From Tragulus kanchil (lineage: Eukaryota > Chordata > Mammalia > Artiodactyla > Tragulidae), in NCBI GenBank assembly GCA_022376925.1, contig JAIOJX010000005.1, forward strand, positions 92,353,001-92,417,000: a DNA stretch of 64,000 bases. The letters run 5' to 3'. Of this stretch, positions 1 through 12,470 are shown piece by piece. Below the pieces are notes generated by a model. That model searched no databases and was not told where the DNA came from. It saw only the letters and a program-made list of their open reading frames with translations. Position 1 is the stretch's first letter. Each line of letters starts with the position of its first letter. The translations under genes and the position numbers were made by a program.

Positions 1-790
1 AGACTATGCTATCATTCCCTATGACTGCATTCTTGGTACGTCCTTGGGTAGCAACTTGGAACATCCTCATGTTCTTTCAAGGTAAATCTGATTTCTAAAT
101 ACTGCAGAGTCACTTGGAATCACATCGAAGAAGTGATGGATCATGCTACAAAGCTGTGCTGTAACTTTTGATCACACACTCTTTACAAGAATGAGATTAA
201 ACCTATGAAACCTAGACAAAGAGGGAAAGGAGGCTGTAAAGAATATTGTGCATTGAAAGCACAGGCCTGCTTCTATGAGATGGGTATTTCCAACAATTTT
301 GTCAAAAACCAGGATTTCTAGACAGCACTCACGTTCCCTTGGAATGCTGTAAATGCATGGAGGCTTATGTTGAAGGTGTTTCATCCTTCAGTCCCTCTTC
401 ATCAGTTTCTTCTTTCTGCATTTTGAATATAAGTTTAGTGAGGATAATGGTTTATGTTTCATTTCCTGGTGTTCACAGAATAGGCCTGGTTGTTAGCCCT
501 CATTTAAGCTTTTGAATAATGAATGAATGACTGAATGAATATTTTAATATAGGATTCACAAGTCATATTTCAGTTACCAAAAGAAAATCAGTTGTGCTGG
601 AAACAATTTTTGTGAACCACTGGCACAAGTAATTCAAATGGAGACAATTCTGGGAGCATAATGGGTGAAGAGCTAGGGTTTGAAATTTAGACAAATCTCA
701 GAATTGATAGTACAGTGTCAGCTCCGTTTGAGAGCAAGTTCAGACACAACCTCAGAGCGAGGCACAGTAACCAGTCAGTATGCTGGCACA
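1..790. other. Flank downstream of BICC1, no feature seen
   Basis: AT-rich sequence. Short open frames only, no repeat family recognised, apart from a small GAATGA-type simple run at about 518-540. It could still be distal 3'UTR of BICC1 if a far polyadenylation site is used. Confidence 0.5.
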
Positions 791-3040
791 GTCAGTCTCT
801 GAAACAGGAACCTGGGGCAAGAAACACAGCATGACTTTAGTAAGGAGCTCCTTTGCTGATGGATGAGGGTTGTCAAAGTGGACATACACTTGAGCCTCTA
901 TTTTAAAACAAGAAGAATGAACAAGAATAAAACCTATTTCATCATCTTACTCTTTGTACGTACCTATGGGTGACCACAGAAGCAATGACTGATCACTGGC
1001 CCTGGATTCTCTGGCTAAAATAAAGTGCCTTAGCTTTTGGTTCAAAATGAGGACTCTCAATGCAAAACAACAAACAGGACAGAGAGTGTATATTTAAGTC
1101 TACTGCAGCAGTGTCTTTCCATTCTGCTGAAAACAGAAAAAAAAAGTTAGAAAACAAAGACACATTTCATGTAGCAAGGGCAATACAAAGGGGTTATATA
1201 AATTTATTTTTCATATAACAACCGATTAGAAAAAATTCCCATTTTCAATGTCTAATTCCATCTCTCATTTTTAAAAAATCACTAAAAGGACAAAACCCAC
1301 ACAAAAATACAATCTGTATCTGTTCTATATTTACAGATAACCAGTCACTATTAAGGCACAGATTGACTAAAAACATTTATTCAAATAATCCAAATATTTT
1401 GTGCATCATATAACACTGACAACACCGTATACTGTAGTGTCATATTCCCTTCATTGCATCGAGAAAGTGAGAAAAGTGATTTCCAGTGTTTTTGTTTTTT
1501 AGCCACTCTATTTAATCTAACTTTAATTGGGACAGTTTTCCCTTTGGCATAATATCAAAGCACTGTTCATAAAACCTGTATCAACTCAATACTACAAACT
1601 CATTCTATCTTCTTCCTGTTGCAAATGCATGTTAGAGAGCTGAGGAAAGACTCCCAATGACTATTTTGGGAAGTGGAGGAGTCTTATTAAAGAAATGATA
1701 AAATTTAGAGCACTGAGTTTTTGCACAAGAAACATATCTGGAATTCTTACTCTGTGCTGAATGCGTACATGATGTGTTCATGTAGCCGTGTAAGGCAGGG
1801 AACTCTGTGTGAAGATTGATTCCATTCTGCTTGTGAAGGAACAATTTAGTTCTGTGTCCATTAGTAGACACAGTTCATTTTAGGAATGGGTGTCCCCAGG
1901 TGCTATTTTAATTCAAGTCAGTCTCTGAAACAGGAACCTGGGGCAAGAAACACAGCATGACTTTAGTAAGGAGCTCCTTTGCTGATGGATGAGGGTTGTC
2001 AAAGTGGACATACACTTGAGCCTCTATTTTAAAACAAGAAGAATGAACAAGAATAAAACCTATTTCATCATCTTACTCTTTGTACGTACCTATGGGTGAC
2101 CACAGAAGCAATGACTGATCACTGGCCCTGGATTCTCTGGCTAAAATAAAGTGCCTTAGCTTTTGGTTCAAAATGAGGACTCTCAATGCAAAACAACAAA
2201 CAGGACAGAGAGTGTATATTTAAGTCTACTGCAGCAGTGTCTTTCCATTCTGCTGAAAACAGAAAAAAAAAGTTAGAAAACAAAGACACATTTCATGTAG
2301 CAAGGGCAATACAAAGGGGTTATATAAATTTATTTTTCATATAACAACCGATTAGAAAAAATTCCCATTTTCAATGTCTAATTCCATCTCTCATTTTTAA
2401 AAAATCACTAAAAGGACAAAAACCCACACAAAAATACAATCTGTATCTGTTCTATATTTACAGATAACCAGTCACTATTAAGGCACAGATTGACTAAAAA
2501 CATTTATTCAAATAATCCAAATATTTTGTGCATCATATAACACTGACAACACCGTATACTGTAGTGTCATATTCCCTTCATTGCATCGAGAAAGTGAGAA
2601 AAGTGATTTCCAGTGTTTTTGTTTTTTAGCCACTCTATTTAATCTAACTTTAATTGGGACAGTTTTCCCTTTGGCATAATATCAAAGCACTGTTCATAAA
2701 ACCTGTATCAACTCAATACTACAAACTCATTCTATCTTCTTCCTGTTGCAAATGCATGTTAGAGAGCTGAGGAAAGACTCCCAATGACTATTTTGGGAAG
2801 TGGAGGAGTCTTATTAAAGAAATGATAAAATTTAGAGCACTGAGTTTTTGCACAAGAAACATATCTGGAATTCTTACTCTGTGCTGAATGCGTACATGAT
2901 GTGTTCATGTAGCCGTGTAAGGCAGGGAACTCTGTGTGAAGATTGATTCCATTCTGCTTGTGAAGGAACAATTTAGTTCTGTGTCCATTAGTAGACACAG
3001 TTCATTTTAGGAATGGGTGTCCCCAGGTGCTATTTTAATT
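791..3040. repeat. Tandem duplication 1 (period 1126-1127 bp)
   Basis: Copy A 791-1913, copy B 1917-3040, direct orientation. The only internal difference I see is one extra A in an A run (about 1287 versus 2414). The junction is ...TTTTAATT, three bases, then GTCAGTCTCTG, where copy B restarts. No gene inside; the block is BICC1 flank or distal 3'UTR. Confidence 0.95.
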
Positions 3041-3124
3041 GATAATTTTATGACAGGCCCATTATCTATGCCTTCAGGGTAACAAATACTTTTTAAATGA
3101 AAATTTTTCCATGTGCAAAATTTC

Positions 3125-4766
3125 TCTGATTCTTGTTCTTACTTTATTTTAGTGATAAGATTTAGTCAAGTATTTCTGATCCCACATTTGCATGAAAGTC
3201 CCCAATTGTTATGTATGAATCTAATGCCTTCTGTGGAGAGCACTTGACAGTGGTTTATGTCCATGCAGAAAGTCTTGAATAATGAACATAAATAAGTCAT
3301 ACAGTACAGGTAAGTCACCACATTTCCTATGGGAAAGTTTTCCAACAAATTAATACACTTGGAAATAACATTGCTTTGAAGAAAAAGAGGCACTTAGTGA
3401 TTGTCTTCATGGTTTGAAAACCCTTCATAAATCCATAATAAATGTCTGAAAAGACCTAGAAAACAATGTTGCCTGATTTCTTGGACTTTCACAGTATCGA
3501 GATTGTAACATTGAGTTTAGCCACTTACAAAATAGTCTCTGATTTTTTCCTCCTTCAGAACTCTGTCACCCTAGAGACTTAAATAAAGCCTTTCCATTCT
3601 CAACAAACCCAAGTCTACTTCAAGCAGACTGATAGGGTTTTAGGGAAGTCCTGTGACCATATGGAGCACAGCTAATGTGTACATAAGGACAGTAATGTGT
3701 TTCTCCTCCTCATGGCAACAGTGCTGTCTTGTCGGATGATTATTTGTCTTTTTTAAATAAAGTGACAGATCTAGGGCTCCAGTTATTGAATGCCGTCCAT
3801 TCGCTACCATAAATCTCTAGTAGATATCAATTTAATCAGTTTTATGTACTGTATGCTTATAACATCTAAAAAATAAAAGTTTGATATAAATAAGTGTCCT
3901 TTAGTGGCAGTATACTAAAAATAGCCCTTTGCTTCAGACAACCATTAAAATCACTTTAGCAATAAAGGCAGCAGCTAAATATAATGACTGCAAAGGGTTA
4001 ATATTGCAAAGTCCATTTGGTCTTTCTTTGCTCACACCTGTTCCAGTGAACTTGGTTCATTATGAAGTATTTCTAGGATGCTGACATAAATGAACAGAAC
4101 TGGTCCATAACCAAGTGGAGTCACTTACGTTTCCCAAAGTCACAGAATATTCTGCATGACAACTAATAATCCAGTACTATTTCAAATAAAAATTTAACAC
4201 AGTCAAAAAGTTGTGACTAACTCTGATTTGTACCAAATACATCAGGTGACATGAAAATGAGAGAAATAGAGATAATTTCCACAGGACAAGAAATTAGAAA
4301 GTGTAAAGTGCTGAAAGACCTCAATAATTATTTTAAAGCCGTACCAGAAAATTCCACTTAGATTATTTTCTTTTTCTTAAAAAATCCCCAAATACCAAAA
4401 AAAGCAAACAAAATAACTTCTATGTTTCTGGCATCCCAGATGTCATCTCATCCTTCATGTTAAGTAAAAAATCAGTGCATATGTCATATAGGTAAATAAA
4501 AAGAGGAAATAAAGCCCTACCCTCATATTGCAAATTCTGCCCAACTGCTGTGAGAAAAAAGTAATCCACATGTGCATTCAGTATGATGACAGAAGAACAT
4601 CTTCTCTCTTTTCTTCCTTCTTGGCACAGAGTTCAGGTGCGAATAAGATGCTTTGGTCCTGATACCAGACACCCAGAGCGCTGAGGACGGTGTGCAGTGA
4701 AGGCCGTTCACGGATCTCCTGTGTCCAACTTGACAGAGTTGGCAGGCATGTGCCCGGAAGGTACCG
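3125..4766 (-). other. BICC1: BICC1 3'UTR (3' end uncertain)
   Basis: AT-rich sequence directly after the BICC1 stop with no further coding potential. Reading leftward on the minus strand, the first AATAAA hexamer is at 3143-3148, which would give a 3'UTR of about 1.6 kb. Further AATAAA hexamers are at 2503-2508 and 2329-2334, and again in the duplicate block (for example at about 1378), so a longer 3'UTR is possible. Which signal is used cannot be decided from sequence. Confidence 0.5.
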
Positions 4767-4897
4767 CTACCAGCGACCACTGACACTAGCAATGTCTGAG
4801 TGATACTGACGGGGTAGCCTCCCACTTGCTCCGCCTTCCAGGAAAGAGGTGCGTGTATTTGGTGGTTCAAAGAGCTTTCTTCGGTTTTTATTTAGTT
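4767..4897 (-). CDS. BICC1: BICC1 terminal coding exon with stop, copy 1
   Basis: Terminal coding exon. The acceptor TCTCTCTAG is at 4898. AA completes Glu, then 42 codons run from LNKNRRKLFEPPNTRTSFLE through GGASGRLPRQYHSDIASVSG to RW and a TAG stop at 4767-4769. The start of the exon ends the last SAM helix; the rest is the short basic, Ser/Gly-rich C-terminal tail. The C-terminus VSGRW matches what I recall for mammalian BICC1. The open frame at 4523-4870 is another frame of this exon and its 3'UTR. Copy 1 leads into continuous 3'UTR, so its downstream side is the better one. Confidence 0.95.
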
Positions 4898-5904
4898 CTA
4901 GAGAGAGAAAGAGAGATTTGTTAAGAATCCCAGGGAGACCTCTGTAATCTTCAGGACACGGCCATATAGCTCAGAAATGGTGATGTGGTAGGTTTGAGGG
5001 GTTAAGTCAGGAAGGCAGCAAAAGGAATACTTTTAGGTTGACCAGGAGAACATTCCTGAAATGCTCAAACATCTGATATGAAAGGTATTGTGTATAGCTA
5101 AGAGGATGAAGGACAGCAAATTGTTTTTATTGCAGTTCGTAAACTCTCTGGGGAATATGTCATTCTCAGAACCCTCTCGAGTCCAAAGATACAAAATAAT
5201 TTGACTTACCCAAAATGTCATTTCAGAGGCAAGGGGTGGGGGGCATCAAAATTGGTGAAAGGCATATGAGAAGATGTATTGCCAGTGACCCAGAGCCTTA
5301 TTATGCTCATTAGAAGATTCATCCATGTCAAACACAGCAATCATTAAATTATTTAAGTCAGACATGAAGAGAGTTCCCTGTATCTAACCATGGGAATACC
5401 AGAGAAGCACACTGACGTGTTAGCCACTGGCCAGTGGCTCCACCAACTCACGATGCCTATGCTCCTCAAGTCAGAAAGAGTTATATGAATAAGCCTATAG
5501 TGGGATGTTTCTTTGAATAAAAAAGAAAATTAGCTTAGTAAAAATAGCAACAGTTACAGGAATTAATACAATTGAAAACAACCAAAACTTAAATTCAAAT
5601 TTTCAGGGAAAACTGAAAGTAAGATCCTGGATTTCAAAGAAACCAGAGTACTGTTTAGATGCCTTTTCTAAAAGGTATTAACCAGACAGGTGAAAAATTG
5701 AAGAAATTCTGCCAAATGTTCAGGTGGCAGAAGAACATCTTCTCTCTTTTCTTCCTTCTTGGCACAGAGTTCAGGTGCGAATAAGATGCTTTGGTCCTGA
5801 TACCAGACACCCAGAGCGCTGAGGACGGTGTGCAGTGAAGGCCGTTCACGGATCTCCTGTGTCCAACTTGACAGAGTTGGCAGGCATGTGCCCGGAAGGT
5901 ACCG

Positions 5905-6035
5905 CTACCAGCGACCACTGACACTAGCAATGTCTGAGTGATACTGACGGGGTAGCCTCCCACTTGCTCCGCCTTCCAGGAAAGAGGTGCGTGTATTTGG
6001 TGGTTCAAAGAGCTTTCTTCGGTTTTTATTTAGTT
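5905..6035 (-). CDS. BICC1: BICC1 terminal coding exon, duplicate copy 2
   Basis: An identical terminal exon with the same acceptor and TAG stop (5905-5907), 1138 bp from copy 1. About 177 bp after the stop, at 5728, the copied 3'UTR ends abruptly in a 24-bp filler, and sequence from the intron side resumes at about 5702. This copy therefore has no proper 3'UTR. Spliced transcripts would meet this stop first, giving the same protein, so the duplication is silent at protein level here. Confidence 0.9.
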
Positions 6036-7002
6036 CTAGAGAGAGAAAGAGAGATTTGTTAAGAATCCCAGGGAGACCTCTGTAATCTTCAGGACACGGC
6101 CATATAGCTCAGAAATGGTGATGTGGTAGGTTTGAGGGGTTAAGTCAGGAAGGCAGCAAAAGGAATACTTTTAGGTTGACCAGGAGAACATTCCTGAAAT
6201 GCTCAAACATCTGATATGAAAGGTATTGTGTATAGCTAAGAGGATGAAGGACAGCAAATTGTTTTTATTGCAGTTCGTAAACTCTCTGGGGAATATGTCA
6301 TTCTCAGAACCCTCTCGAGTCCAAAGATACAAAATAATTTGACTTACCCAAAATGTCATTTCAGAGGCAAGGGGTGGGGGGCATCAAAATTGGTGAAAGG
6401 CATATGAGAAGATGTATTGCCAGTGACCCAGAGCCTTATTATGCTCATTAGAAGATTCATCCATGTCAAACACAGCAATCATTAAATTATTTAAGTCAGA
6501 CATGAAGAGAGTTCCCTGTATCTAACCATGGGAATACCAGAGAAGCACACTGACGTGTTAGCCACTGGCCAGTGGCTCCACCAACTCACGATGCCTATGC
6601 TCCTCAAGTCAGAAAGAGTTATATGAATAAGCCTATAGTGGGATGTTTCTTTGAATAAAAAAGAAAATTAGCTTAGTAAAAATAGCAACAGTTACAGGAA
6701 TTAATACAATTGAAAACAACCAAAACTTAAATTCAAATTTTCAGGGAAAACTGAAAGTAAGATCCTGGATTTCAAAGAAACCAGAGTACTGTTTAGATGC
6801 CTTCTCCTAACTAAAAGGTATTAACCAGACAGGTGAAAAATTGAAGCAGCCTACCTTGTTTATGGCTATGCAATACCCTATTCTCTCCTCATACACACAT
6901 TCACAAATCTTCAAGTCAACTGATGTAATCATTACTAGTGAACACATAGAATGGTCAGACTCTATTGCAATGCAATGTTTGAGAGTCACCAAATGCAAAT
7001 AT

Positions 7003-7181
7003 AGTTGACCCTTGGATAGCACAGATTTGAACAGAGTGGGTCTAGTTATATATGGATATTTTTCAGTAGTAAATACTACAGTATTACAGGGCTGGTGGAC
7101 TCTGCAGATGCAAAGGAACATAGATACGAAGGGTGACTAAGTGATAGGAGGAATAATTCTTGTGTGGTTCAAGGGTCAACT
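7003..7181. mobile_element. Small DNA transposon (Tigger/mariner-like MITE), copy 1
   Basis: A 179-bp non-autonomous element bounded by inverted ends AGTTGACCCTT and AAGGGTCAACT, with a TA next to the left end. The ends resemble the terminal inverted repeats of old mammalian TcMar-Tigger derived elements. The exact family is not certain. No transposase is encoded. Confidence 0.6.
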
Positions 7182-8089
7182 GTATCTTCAGACTTACTCA
7201 GGTGGACAGATTATATAATTCACATGCTTAACGTGTTGTCCTTTGCTGTAGGAGGGCAGTGAAGCAAGTGATTCAGTACTTTAAGAATCTGCACAGTACA
7301 CAGTACTTTTTCAACCATTCACACACGACCCCATTCTAAAATGTGAGGTTACACAGAAGCTATATTTTGCTACAGTAACATTGAGGATAAAAACAGACTC
7401 AGGCAGGTGACAGGGGGTCATAGGTAGCCAGGGATGGCCATGTGGCCAGACGTGCTCTTGTCTCCCAAGTTCTAGAAGAGGGACCTGTACCCTTAACATT
7501 TCATCCCACTACTTTCCAGAATGTAACTGTCTGTCCCATGGGGTGATGCTCATTAGAAGATTCATCCATGTCAAACACAGCAATCAGACATGAAGAGAGT
7601 TCCTGTATCTAACCATGGGAATACCAGAGAAGCACACTGACGTGTTAGCCACTGGCCAGTGGCTCCACCAACTCACGATGCCTATGCTCCTCAAGTCAGA
7701 AAGAGTTATATGAATAAGCCTATAGTGGGATGTTTCTTTGAATAAAAAAGAAAATTAGCTTAGTAAAAATAGCAACAGTTACAGGAATTAATACAATTGA
7801 AAACAACCAAAACTTAAATTCAAATTTTCAGGGAAAACTGAAAGTAAGATCCTGGATTTCAAAGAAACCAGAGTACTGTTTAGATGCCTTCTCCTAACTA
7901 AAAGGTATTAACCAGACAGGTGAAAAATTGAAGCAGCCTACCTTGTTTATGGCTATGCAATACCCTATTCTCTCCTCATACACACATTCACAAATCTTCA
8001 AGTCAACTGATGTAATCATTACTAGTGAACACATAGAATGGTCAGACTCTATTGCAATGCAATGTTTGAGAGTCACCAAATGCAAATAT

Positions 8090-8268
8090 AGTTGACCCTT
8101 GGATAGCACAGATTTGAACAGAGTGGGTCTAGTTATATATGGATATTTTTCAGTAGTAAATACTACAGTATTACAGGGCTGGTGGACTCTGCAGATGCAA
8201 AGGAACATAGATACGAAGGGTGACTAAGTGATAGGAGGAATAATTCTTGTGTGGTTCAAGGGTCAACT
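8090..8268. mobile_element. MITE, duplicate copy
   Basis: The same element 1087 bp further on, carried by duplication 3 rather than by a second insertion: all flanking intron is copied too. Confidence 0.6.
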
Positions 8269-8699
8269 GTATCTTCAGACTTACTCAGGTGGACAGATTA
8301 TATAATTCACATGCTTAACGTGTTGTCCTTTGCTGTAGGAGGGCAGTGAAGCAAGTGATTCAGTACTTTAAGAATCTGCACAGTACACAGTACTTTTTCA
8401 ACCATTCACACACGACCCCATTCTAAAATGTGAGGTTACACAGAAGCTATATTTTGCTACAGTAACATTGAGGATAAAAACAGACTCAGGCAGGTGACAG
8501 GGGGTCATAGGTAGCCAGGGATGGCCATGTGGCCAGACGTGCTCTTGTCTCCCAAGTTCTAGAAGAGGGACCTGTACCCTTAACATTTCATCCCACTACT
8601 TTCCAGAATGTAACTGTCTGTCCCATGGGGTGATGCTAGAGTAGAGACACATCATTTCTGTTCACAGTTAAGTCTTAGGGGAGAAAAGAAACAATGGTA

Positions 8700-8900
8700 A
8701 TTTATTACAGCCTGTTACTATATGACAAGCACTTTACATTCATTATGTCCTATTTAATTCCTCCTTGAGGGGTAGATAATATTACTATCCTCCATTAACA
8801 GGAAAGAAAGCTAAGTTTTACAAACAGATGAGTTAACTTGCCTACATGGCTGTTAAGCTGAAACCCTGCCTGATGCAAAGGACTAAGCACGGGCTGCACT
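8700..8900 (+). repeat. MIR SINE remnant, copy 1
   Basis: Contains the MIR core order: ACTTTACATTCATTATGTCC, then ACTATCCTCCATTAACAGG, then a diverged version of the segment for tRNA-SINE core and tail. An old, non-coding mammalian SINE. The open frame read across it on the minus strand is chance. Confidence 0.65.
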
Positions 8901-9783
8901 GATCCATCCACTGGGCAGAGACCAAATGAGGTGTCAGGAGTACAAATGTGACAAGCGAGGAGTTTCAGGTATGTCAGATACCAGCTTTCCTTCATAATTA
9001 ATATGTAAACCAAATTGACTTTTTAAATAGAAAAACAAAGCTTAGAAACTGAAGAAGCAAGGAAGATAGTATAAGGCAAGAGACACATGCAGGCATGCAT
9101 ACAGATGGCTACTGTTTCAAGTTCCTACAGAAACACAATAGCAATCACACTCCTATTATATGTGTCTCATTCTAAAAACAACATATAAAATTCACCAGTC
9201 AAGATAGAATTCAATATATTTAAAGGCAAACTTACAGGAGAGTGAAGAATAAATGAACCCCCTTAAACACAGCCTTGGAAAGCCTTCAGATAGGAGACTT
9301 TTTCCCCTCAATTTTCTCATGGGGTGATAACCCATGAATCAGGACAGTCATTTCCACACTTACAGAGAAGGAAAAGAAAGGACAGATTATATAATTCACA
9401 TGCTTAACGTGTTGTCCTTTGCTGTAGGAGGGCAGTCAGTGACTCAGTACTTCAACAATTTGCACAGTACACAGTACTTTTTCAACCATTCACACACGAC
9501 CCCATTCTAAAATGTGAGGTTACACAGAAGCTATATTTTGCTACAGTAACATTGAGGATAAAAACAGACTCAGGCAGGTGACAGGGGGTCATAGGTAGCC
9601 AGGGATGGCCATGTGGCCAGACGTGCTCTTGTCTCCCAAGTTCTAGAAGAGGGACCTGTACCCTTAACATTTCATCCCACTACTTTCCAGAATGTAACTG
9701 TCTGTCCCATGGGGTGATGCTAGAGTAGAGACACATCATTTCTGTTCACAGTTAAGTCTTAGGGGAGAAAAGAAACAATGGTA

Positions 9784-9984
9784 ATTTATTACAGCCTGTT
9801 ACTATATGACAAGCACTTTACATTCATTATGTCCTATTTAATTCCTCCTTGAGGGGTAGATAATATTACTATCCTCCATTAACAGGAAAGAAAGCTAAGT
9901 TTTACAAACAGATGAGTTAACTTGCCTACATGGCTGTTAAGCTGAAACCCTGCCTGATGCAAAGGACTAAGCACGGGCTGCACT
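9784..9984 (+). repeat. MIR SINE remnant, duplicate copy
   Basis: The same MIR 1084 bp away, copied with its flanks by duplication 4. Confidence 0.65.
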
Positions 9985-10258
9985 GATCCATCCACTGGGC
10001 AGAGACCAAATGAGGTGTCAGGAGTACAAATGTGACAAGCGAGGAGTTTCAGGTATGTCAGATACCAGCTTTCCTTCATAATTAATATGTAAACCAAATT
10101 GACTTTTTAAATAGAAAAACAAAGCTTAGAAACTGAAGAAGCAAGGAAGATAGTATAAGGCAAGAGACACATGCAGGCATGCATACAGATGGCTACTGTT
10201 TCAAGTTCCTACAGAAACACAATAGCAATCACACTCCTATTATATGTGTCTCATTCTA

Positions 10259-12470
10259 AAAACAACATATAAAATTCACCAGTCAAGATAGAATTCAATA
10301 TATTTAAAGGCAAACTTACAGGAGAGTGAAGAATAAATGAACCCCCTTAAACACAGCCTTGGAAAGCCTTCAGATAGGAGACTTTTTCCCCTCAATTTTC
10401 TCATGGGGTGATAACCCATGAATCAGGACAGTCATTTCCACACTTACAGAGAAGGAAAAGAAAGGAGTCACGTCAAATGCTGTCTTCATATGGGCCATTG
10501 AAGACAAAAAATTGTAATAGATATTGAAAACGTCATCCAGAAAAGGCACGTCAACTAGATTCTTGAACAAATGATCATGAAGAAATTCAGCCATCCCCTA
10601 AATATGTAATTTCTAAGAGTGCATACACAGAGGCATTCCAAGTATGAAGTAGAGAGATAAATCTTTAAGAGAGATTATCAAGGATCAAAAGTCCTACTGA
10701 AGTAGAGACTTTAGTTTTTGTTTTTTTAATTTAAAAGCAAACTCCCTCTTCTGATTTTTTTGTTTTTTTCAGTAAGCCTAAGGGATAGTTTGAGAAAATA
10801 CCAACCTTTTTCTTTGCAATTCCAAGGTTCACACAATCCTGGCAGCTCTCAGGATCTTGTTGCGGATCTGAACAGAGTCACAAACTAAAAGAATAGGTCG
10901 GGAAATGTTAGATCTACCTGAGGCTATGGCGGAAAGCCTGTCAACAGGACGCTAAACTTCCTGTCACTTAGTCCCTGTATGTTTAACCAGTCACTACCAT
11001 ACTCAGAGAGAAATACATGAATTTTCCAAAAATCATGGATTTGAAAAAATGTTTTTTCTCTGATCCATCTTTAGTAGAGATAAATCTCATCTCCTCCTAT
11101 AATGTTAAAATACATGTCTTCTGGCCCAAGATTAAAAGCAAACCAAAACCTGATAAGCTAAAAATCTACAAATTTTTTCAAAGTAATTTGAGCAAACTCT
11201 GTGTCTAACCAACCCATGTAACCACAAGACAAATGTTAAGTCAAGACTGCCCTGCTATCCAGCATCTACCTGGAAATGAAGTGTCCTGAGATTTTAAATG
11301 AATGTCTTTGTTATGAGAGGAACTGAATTGGAAAAAGAAGCTTTTTGGGAAATTGGAAAGGGTTAAAACTAATTCTTTTCAAAACAACATATAAAATTCA
11401 CCAGTCAAGATAGAATTCAATATATTTAAAGGCAAACTTACAGGAGAGTGAAGAATAAATGAACCCCCTTAAACACAGCCTTGGAAAGCCTTCAGATAGG
11501 AGACTTTTTCCCCTCAATTTTCTCATGGGGTGATAACCCATGAATCAGGACAGTCATTTCCACACTTACAGAGAAGGAAAAGAAAGGAGTCACGTCAAAT
11601 GCTGTCTTCATATGGGCCATTGAAGACAAAAAATTGTAATAGATATTGAAAACGTCATCCAGAAAAGGCACGTCAACTAGATTCTTGAACAAATGATCAT
11701 GAAGAAATTCAGCCATCCCCTAAATATGTAATTTCTAAGAGTGCATACACAGAGGCATTCCAAGTATGAAGTAGAGAGATAAATCTTTAAGAGAGATTAT
11801 CAAGGATCAAAAGTCCTACTGAAGTAGAGACTTTAGTTTTTGTTTTTTTAATTTAAAAGCAAACTCCCTCTTCTGATTTTTTTGTTTTTTTCAGTAAGCC
11901 TAAGGGATAGTTTGAGAAAATACCAACCTTTTTCTTTGCAATTCCAAGGTTCACACAATCCTGGCAGCTCTCAGGATCTTGTTGCGGATCTGAACAGAGT
12001 CACAAACTAAAAGAATAGGTCGGGAAATGTTAGATCTACCTGAGGCTATGGCGGAAAGCCTGTCAACAGGACGCTAAACTTCCTGTCACTTAGTCCCTGT
12101 ATGTTTAACCAGTCACTACCATACTCAGAGAGAAATACATAAATTTTTCCCAAAAAATCATGGATTTGAAAAAATGTTTTTTCTCTGATCCATCTTTAGT
12201 AGAGATAAATCTCATCTCCTCCTATAATGTTAAAATACATGTCTTCTGGCCCAAGATTAAAAGCAAACCAAAACCTGATAAGCTAAAAATCTACAAATTT
12301 TTTCAAAGTAATTTGAGCAAACTCTGTGTCTAACCAACCCATGTAACCACAAGACAAATGTTAAGTCAAGACTGCCCTGCTATCCAGCATCTACCTGGAA
12401 ATGAAGTGTCCTGAGATTTTAAATGAATGTCTTTGTTATGAGAGGAACTGAATTGGAAAAAGAAGCTTTT
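10259..12470. repeat. Tandem duplication 5 (period 1122 bp)
   Basis: Copy A 10259-11347, then about 33 bp of filler, copy B 11381-12470. Mid-block difference at about 11017 versus 12138 (ACATGAATTTTCC versus ACATAAATTTTTCCC, plus an A-run change), typical of homopolymer errors. It holds the two possible cryptic exons discussed in the findings. Confidence 0.95.

Larger units (their letters stand above)
4590..6846. repeat. Tandem duplication 2 (period 1138 bp)
   Basis: Copy A 4590-5702, copy B 5728-6846, separated by about 24 bp of unrelated filler. The block contains the BICC1 terminal exon. Near its end copy A lacks 5-6 bp (CTTTTCTAAAAGG versus CTTCTCCTAACTAAAAGG in copy B). Confidence 0.95.
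6441..8637. repeat. Tandem duplication 3 (period 1105 then 1087 bp)
   Basis: Copy A 6441-7550, copy B 7546-8637, sharing the 5-bp microhomology ATGCT at the junction. The first 50 bp of copy B lack an AT-rich stretch of about 17 bp and a C, which changes the period. Copy A overlaps copy B of duplication 2, so about 5308-5702 occurs three times (again from 6446 and 7551). Intron of BICC1. Confidence 0.95.
8291..10463. repeat. Tandem duplication 4 (period 1089 then 1084 bp)
   Basis: Copy A 8291-9379, copy B 9380-10463. The first 100 bp of copy B are altered (GGCAGTCAGTGACTCAG for GGCAGTGAAGCAAGTGATTCAG, plus several substitutions); the rest is almost identical. The block contains a MIR and intron. 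Confidence 0.95.
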
